DNA of 64,000 nt. Origin: Rhinopithecus roxellana (taxonomy: Eukaryota > Chordata > Mammalia > Primates > Cercopithecidae). Positions 59,796 to 64,000 of the stretch are shown here, piece by piece (positions within the stretch are counted from its first letter, which is position 1; every line of letters begins with the position of its first letter). The translations under genes and the position numbers were made by a program. Below the pieces are notes generated by a model. The model saw only the letters and a program-made list of their open reading frames with translations, had not been told where the DNA came from and ran no database searches. The stretch is from positions 148,757,859 to 148,821,858 of the forward strand of contig NC_044552.1 of NCBI RefSeq assembly GCF_007565055.1. Reading direction: 5' to 3'.

Positions 59796-60754
59796 TTTTG
59801 CTTTTTTAAACGGTAACATATACTAATATTTAGTGCACATTCTGTAGCTTGATAAAGTTTTGCAAATGTAGTTACCATAGATACAGCGGTTCAAGGTACA
59901 AAATATTACTAATTCCCCAGAAGCCTGCTTCCTGGCCTGTCTTAGTAATAGTCTACCTACTTCCCATGAGAGAAACCATTATTCTGATTCTTACGGTAAT
60001 AGATTTGTTTTGCCTACTTTTACTTATTATAAATGTAACAGTACATTAGTTAGTATCTTGTGACTTATTTTATTCACCATTATGTCTGTGAGAGTCTTCT
60101 ATGTTGTTACACGAAGCAGGTCTTTCTTCTTTTTTATTATTGTGCAATACATTCTATTTATACATCAAACTGATTTGTCTAAGGATGTTGGATATTTGAG
60201 TGGTTTCCAGTCATAGGCTGTCATGAATAGTTTCTATGAACATGCTTGCATGTGTGTTGATGGACATGTATTTATATTATTTGGGGCACATATCTAGAAG
60301 TGAAATTGCTAAGGCATGGGTTATGATCTGTATAGTTTTCGTAAATACTGCAAAACATTTTCCTAGGATCAACTTACATTCCCAGGTGTAGAGTATGCAA
60401 GTTTCAGCTGCCTCTCATCCTTATGAACAACTGATATTGTTAGTTTTCAGGTATTTTAAAAGAAATTTTAGCCATCTGGAATTGGTTTACTGCAGCATCA
60501 CATTATGGGGCCTACCTGGTTGTTGCTAGTATGTGGAAACATATACTTTTGTGCCCTAGAAGATAGAAATATATGATTTGTATACTTTGGTGTTGTTAAT
60601 TCATCTCTATTACCTGCACATATATTGATGATTTTATTGCTTATATTTTATTTTAGTTTAATTTTGTATTGGTTTAATTTCTTAAGATATAAGCTTAGAT
60701 CCTAGATTTTGCAGCCTTCCATTTTTTTAATGCATTCATTTAAGGTTAGAAATT
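59796..60754 (-). mobile_element. Ancient L1M, minus strand, part left of the minisatellite
   Basis: Antisense L1M 3'-end and ORF2 relics are visible ('ttgatggacatgtatttat', 'gaagtgaaattgctaaggcatgg', 'tacattcccaggtgtag'). The L1M frame continues into the 52-bp array and resumes after it at 63149. No intact frame is present. Confidence 0.75.
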
Positions 60755-63148
60755 TTCCTTGAAGTGCAGTTCTAACTGCACACCACCTGTGTTGAGATGT
60801 TGTGTTTTCCTTTAAGTGCAGTTCTAACTGCACACCACCTGTGTTGAGATGTTGTGTTTTCCTTGAAGTGCAGTTCTAACTGCACACCACCTGTGTTGAG
60901 ATGTTGTGTTTTCCTTGAAGTGCAGTTCTAACTGCACACCACCTGTGTTGAGATGTTGTGTTTTCCTTTAAGTGCAGTTCTAACTGCACACCACCTGTGT
61001 TGAGATGTTGTGTTTTCCTTGAAGTGCAGTTCTAACTGCACACCACCTGTGTTGAGATGTTGTGTTTTCCTTGAAGTGCAGTTCTAACTGCACACCACCT
61101 GTGTTGAGATGTTGTGTTTTCCTTGAAGTGCAGTTCTAACTGCACACCACCTGTGTTGAGATGTTGTGTTTTCCTTGAAGTGCAGTTCTAACTGCACACC
61201 ACCTGTGTTGAGATGTTGTGTTTTCCTTGAAGTGCAGTTCTAACTGCACACCACCTGTGTTGAGATGTTGTGTTTTCCTTGAAGTGCAGTTCTAACTGCA
61301 CACCACCTGTGTTGAGATGTTGTGTTTTCCTTGAAGTGCAGTTCTAACTGCACACCACCTGTGTTGAGATGTTGTGTTTTCCTTGAAGTGCAGTTCTAAC
61401 TGCACACCACCTGTGTTGAGATGTTGTGTTTTCCTTGAAGTGCAGTTCTAACTGCACACCACCTGTGTTGAGATGTTGTGTTTTCCTTGAAGTGCAGTTC
61501 TAACTGCACACCACCTGTGTTGAGATGTTGTGTTTTCCTTGAAGTGCAGTTCTAACTGCACACCACCTGTGTTGAGATGTTGTGTTTCCTTGAAGTGCAG
61601 TTCTAACTGCACACCACCTGTGTTGAGATGTTGTGTTTTCCTTGAAGTGCAGTTCTAACTGCACACCACCTGTGTTGAGATGTTGTGTTTTCCTTGAAGT
61701 GCAGTTCTAACTGCACACCACCTGTGTTGAGATGTTGTGTTTCCTTGAAGTGCAGTTCTAACTGCACACCACCTGTGTTGAGATGTTGTGTTTCCTTGAA
61801 GTGCAGTTCTAACTGCACACCACCTGTGTTGAGATGTTGTGTTTTCCTTGAAGTGCAGTTCTAACTGCACACCACCTGTGTTGAGATGTTGTGTTTTCCT
61901 TGAAGTGCAGTTCTAACTGCACACCACCTGTGTTGAGATGTTGTGTTTTCCTTGAAGTGCAGTTCTAACTGCACACCACCTGTGTTGAGATGTTGTGTTT
62001 TCCTTGAAGTGCAGTTCTAACTGCACACCACCTGTGTTGAGATGTTGTGTTTTCCTTGAAGTGCAGTTCTAACTGCACACCACCTGTGTTGAGATGTTGT
62101 GTTTTCCTTTAAGTGCAGTTCTAACTGCACACCACCTGTGTTGAGATGTTGTGTTTTCCTTGAAGTGCAGTTCTAACTGCACACCACCTGTGTTGAGATG
62201 TTGTGTTTTCCTTGAAGTGCAGTTCTAACTGCACACCACCTGTGTTGAGATGTTGTGTTTTCCTTGAAGTGCAGTTCTAACTGCACACCACCTGTGTTGA
62301 GATGTTGTGTTTTCCTTGAAGTGCAGTTCTAACTGCACACCACCTGTGTTGAGATGTTGTGTTTTCCTTGAAGTGCAGTTCTAACTGCACACCACCTGTG
62401 TTGAGATGTTGTGTTTTCCTTGAAGTGCAGTTCTAACTGCACACCACCTGTGTTGAGATGTTTGGTTTTCCTTTAAGTGCAGTTCTAACTGCACACACCT
62501 GTGTTGAGATGTTGTGTTTTCCTTGAAGTGCAGTTCTAACTGCACACCACCTGTGTTGAGATGTTGTGTTTTCCTTGAAGTGCAGTTCTAACTGCACACC
62601 ACCTGTGTTGAGATGTTGTGTTTTCCTTGAAGTGCAGTTCTAACTGCACACCACCTGTGTTGAGATGTTGTGTTTTCCTTGAAGTGCAGTTCTAACTGCA
62701 CACCACCTGTGTTGAGATGTTGTGTTTTCCTTGAAGTGCAGTTCTAACTGCACACCACCTGTGTTGAGATGTTGTGTTTTCCTTGAAGTGCAGTTCTAAC
62801 TGCACACCACCTGTGTTGAGATGTTGTGTTTTCCTTAAGTGCAGTTCTAACTGCACACCACCTGTGTTGAGATGTTGTGTTTTCCTTGAAGTGCAGTTCT
62901 AACTGCACACCACCTGTGTTGAGATGTTGTGTTTTCCTTGAAGTGCAGTTCTAACTGCACACCACCTGTGTTGAGATGTTGTGTTTTCCTTGAAGTGCAG
63001 TTCTAACTGCACACCACCTGTGTTGAGATGTTGTGTTTTCCTTGAAGTGCAGTTCTAACTGCACACCACCTGTGTTGAGATGTTGTGTTTTCCTTGAAGT
63101 GCAGTTCTAACTGCACACCACCTGTGTTGAGATGTTGTGTTTTCCTTA
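60755..63148. repeat. 52-bp minisatellite, about 46 copies, derived from L1 ORF2
   Basis: A head-to-tail array of a 52-bp unit that reads 'ttgaagtgcagttctaac', 'tgcacaccacctgtgttgag' and 'atgttgtgttttcc'. Copies are almost identical. Variants are G/T in 'cctt(g/t)aag', three 51-bp units missing one T (about 61580, 61740 and 61793), a 'tttggtttt' variant with a following 50-bp copy near 62461-62510, and a short 'ccttaag' unit near 62836. Each unit contains the perfect 8+8 palindrome GTGCAGTT-CT-AACTGCAC. The unit aligns with flanking L1M ORF2 sequence (the antisense of the 'NLWD..KAV.RGKFIALN' coding region), so it arose by amplifying part of the L1 it sits in. The 52-bp period is not a multiple of three, so long frames do not persist. 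Confidence 0.97.
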
Positions 63149-64000
63149 GCTATTCTAATTTTGATTTGCATTATAAGATTCTACTGTTATTACTTTATTA
63201 TAAAATATCTGATAATTTTTCAGTTTTCTCTCTGTTTTCAATTTTGAGTTTAATTCCACTGCGGTCAGAGAACATTCTGTACTCCATGTGCATGTGAAAG
63301 GAATGTGTGCTCTGAAGTTTTTAGGGATAGGTTTCTACACATGCCAATTAGGTCAAGTTTGTTATGTAAATTGTTCAAATGGTTACTGACAGAGGTATCT
63401 TAAAATACCCTACTGTGGTTTAAGGATTCTTTTTTACTCTGTTTATTTCTGATAATTCTTGCTTCAAGTATTTTGAGTTATTTTATTGGGTGTATAAAAA
63501 TTTAGGATTGGTATATCTTTGTACTGAATTGAACCTTTTTAATATTTATGAAACATCTTTATCTCTAATGATATGTTTGCCTTAAAGTTTATCAAGTATT
63601 AATATAAGTGCATTAGCTTTCTTTTAGCTAGTATCTGCATGGGATATCTTTTATCCATCTCTTAATTTTCAAATATTCTTTGTTCTGATTTTAAGCTGCA
63701 TCTTTTGTAAACAGCATATATTAAGTTTTTCTTTCTTATAAATCTGAAAATTTTCACCTTATAATCAGATGACTCATTCTAATTGCGTATAAAACGATTT
63801 GTTTTAATTATTCCTCCTTTCTCTCTTTCTTTCAAATTAATCAAGTGTCTTTAATTATTCAGCTTACCCTGTATTAGCTGGATGATTATATATGTTTTTA
63901 GTTATTATTTAGGTAGGTACTCTAGACATTGCAATATGCATCCTTAAGTACTGTTACCATACCTAGGACTATGCAAAATCTTAGCACATTAACTTCATCC
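63149..64000 (-). mobile_element. Ancient L1M, minus strand, part right of the minisatellite
   Basis: Antisense ORF2 relics continue ('ccactgcggtcagagaacattctgta', 'tgtgaaaggaatgtgtgctctgaag', 'tttgtaaacagcatatattaag') to the window edge. These follow the array in L1 order, which shows that the array lies inside this copy of L1M. Confidence 0.78.

Noticed and set aside
60755..63148. CRISPR-like regular repeat array
   Set aside because: Units are contiguous with no unique spacers, and the surroundings are primate L1M. It is a minisatellite.

Overview
This is nuclear DNA from a catarrhine primate. Alu elements (including an AluY), L1PA-type LINEs, ERVL-MaLR retroelements (THE1/MST/MLT1), ERVL with MLT2-like LTRs, L2, MIR, MADE1 and MER5A are all recognisable. 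The 3' UTR of the young full-length L1 (14126-14355) carries a repeated TGATGGGTGC block and other variants that I associate with Old World monkey L1s rather than human L1HS/L1PA2. My best guess is an Old World monkey such as a macaque or baboon. This rests on memory of L1 consensus sequences, not on a search.

I recognise no host protein-coding gene, and no rRNA, tRNA or snRNA gene. The only intact long reading frames are ORF1 and ORF2 of the young L1 on the minus strand (ORF1 18247-19263, ORF2 14356-18183). All other long frames are repeat relics, frame-neutral tandem repeats or chance.

Layout. Positions 1-2166 hold a MIR, a 42-bp triple repeat, a MaLR solo LTR and a MADE1 hairpin. Positions 2167-6733 hold two MaLR proviruses in tandem; the second ends in a partial LTR joined to a complete LTR. 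Positions 6945-21115 are one ancient minus-strand L1M, broken by two Alus, a solo LTR, a Tigger-like DNA transposon and a composite insert (14067-20548) made of a full-length young L1 plus a 5'-truncated Alu. Positions 21116-27270 are mostly unique and contain a 33-bp minisatellite. Positions 27275-28740 are a plus-strand L1M split by an ERV1-type LTR. Positions 28741-37694 are mostly unique with Alu, MIR and L2 fragments, a microsatellite and an 89-94-bp tandem duplication. Positions 37695-48324 are a minus-strand ERVL provirus containing a minus-strand MaLR provirus, which itself contains a 5'-truncated L1. Positions 48325-59135 are mostly unique, with MER5A, L2, Alu and a GC-rich block near 52.5-53.2 kb. 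Positions 59136-64000 are L2 and then ancient minus-strand L1M, whose ORF2 region carries a ~2.4-kb array of about 46 copies of a 52-bp unit.

The strongest observations are: the 52-bp minisatellite, which appears to be an amplified piece of L1 ORF2 with an 8+8 palindrome in every unit; the L1+Alu composite bounded by one 14-bp direct repeat; the intact L1 whose antisense ORF0 start is kept but stops after 14 codons; the three-level retroelement nest; and the 33-bp minisatellite that stays open on both strands. I found no new gene system; the novelty here is in repeat biology.
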